From: Butyricimonas faecihominis
Lineage (GTDB): Bacteria > Bacteroidota > Bacteroidia > Bacteroidales > Marinifilaceae
DNA: 64,000 nucleotides
Direction: 5' to 3'
NCBI RefSeq assembly: GCF_033096445.1
Contig: NZ_AP028155.1
Span: 3,105,880-3,169,879 of the forward strand
Numbering within the stretch: the stretch's first letter is position 1; every line of letters starts with the position of its first letter. Below, piece after piece: positions 63,306 to 64,000 of the stretch. The position numbers and the translations under genes are program-made. Below the pieces are notes generated by a model, which saw only the letters and a program-made list of their open reading frames with translations, made no database searches and was not told the DNA's origin.

Positions 63306-64000
63306 CTATTTAATCTTGTAGAACATACTTACAGGTTCGTAAGAAATTCCCTCGTACTTATTTACCAGTTCACCAGAATCCGCATCATAGATATACAAAG
63401 AACCTTTATATTCACCCTCACGATTCGGATTATAGGTTGAAATGTAGAATTGTTTTTGGCGGGAATAATCTTGATATTCAGCATCACTGACACTACGAGA
63501 ACATTGATAATGATTCAGGCAACGAACCTCTTCACCCTCGGGTAATGTTATGAAAGGAGTTGCATCTATATCCAACTGCGAGTAAAACCATTTATAGACT
63601 TTATTACCATTAGAAACAAAAACACAAGAGTAGTAATCATTGGGTAATAATTGAGATGATTCCGTAACGATTCCTTCTCTAACAGAACGTTCAAAGAGAA
63701 CCCAAAGTCCACCGCCACCGGCAAAATTATACATCATCCCTTTTATTCCAGTAATCTTTGTCTGTCCACCATCACGACTAATAACATATACATCATCATC
63801 CAAATTCTGGAATAATTTAATCACCTTTCTATTTTTAAAATAATCAAAACAATTCTGATAAGAGAAGAAAGGATCGTACCCGTTAGCTCCACTCCAACAA
63901 ACTGCATCCCGATCTTTGCTAATGAATACCCTTGTCATACTACTTGTGTAACTCGGACGATCGTAAGCATCCGTGTACACAGTTTCTTGCGGAAGACCAG
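63306..64000 (-). CDS. PKD-like family lipoprotein, C-terminal part (locus D; 5' end outside window)
   Basis: The frame is open to the right edge; about 231 codons are visible and the start lies beyond it. The sequence resembles the C-terminal part of the locus B PKD-like protein: repeated strand units such as DDVYVISRDGGQT, NGNKVYKWFYSQLD and GSLYIYDADSGELVNKYEG, and an ending FYKIK. This suggests a propeller-like surface domain. It is immediately followed by the LRR lipoprotein, so both probably sit after an unseen SusCD pair. Confidence 0.6.
   Translation of the reverse strand, partial: GLPQETVYTDAYDRPSYTSSMTRVFISKDRDAVCWSGANGYDPFFSYQNCFDYFKNRKVIKLFQNLDDDVYVISRDGGQTKITGIKGMMYNFAGGGGLWVLFERSVREGIVTESSQLLPNDYYSCVFVSNGNKVYKWFYSQLDIDATPFITLPEGEEVRCLNHYQCSRSVSDAEYQDYSRQKQFYISTYNPNREGEYKGSLYIYDADSGELVNKYEGISYEPVSMFYKIK

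Noticed and set aside
1-64000. CRISPR array or prophage
   Set aside because: No regularly spaced direct repeats, cas genes, or phage structural genes are visible.

Overview
The window looks like a chromosomal segment from a gut Bacteroidales bacterium, most likely of the Odoribacteraceae (Butyricimonas/Odoribacter type). That assignment is inference from gene content: SusC/SusD outer-membrane pairs with ECF sigma/FecR signalling, many lipoproteins with short signal peptides, Bacteroidota-type promoters (TTTG, about 20 bp, TAnnTTTG), and repeated periplasmic thioredoxin-fold proteins in the SusCD operons.

Four related loci, all read on the minus strand, fill most of the window. Locus A runs from 11730 down past position 1: two ECF sigma genes, FecR, SusC, SusD, a degenerate metallohydrolase-like lipoprotein and two thioredoxins, the last cut by the window edge. 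Locus B (26418 to 12534) has sigma, FecR, SusC, SusD, a DUF4843-type lipoprotein, a PKD-like lipoprotein, a thioredoxin, two unrecognised lipoproteins and a two-headed TlpA protein. Locus C (45044 to 32438) has sigma, FecR, SusC, SusD, a fasciclin-like lipoprotein, a coiled-coil lipoprotein, a thioredoxin and an M16 peptidase. Locus D enters from the right edge (64000 to 57338): a PKD-like lipoprotein, a leucine-rich-repeat lipoprotein, a TlpA lipoprotein, an amidohydrolase and two small exported proteins; its SusCD pair would lie outside the window. The recurring order signalling, import pair, surface lipoproteins, periplasmic reductase, hydrolase suggests regulated uptake of disulfide-containing, peptide-like substrates. 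This is the main biological theme and is an inference.

Between loci A/B and C are a class II aldolase-family gene with its own promoter (11803-12420), a multi-PAS sensor kinase (26628-28949), Dps (29093-29569), a translationally coupled radical SAM/TonB pair (29736-31735), and tRNA-Val(TAC) with a transposase relic behind it. From 45.1 to 57.3 kb is a more housekeeping segment: an AlbA/S1-like protein, a GNAT acetyltransferase, a TlpA lipoprotein, RNase HI, L-threonine 3-dehydrogenase, an AraC regulator, a complete-looking IS3-family element (about 53222-54594) and RNase R.

Start codons were moved inward from the longest open frame wherever a signal peptide, domain start or true ATG argued for it; these choices are noted per gene. 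Names rest on motifs and remembered family patterns, with no database search.
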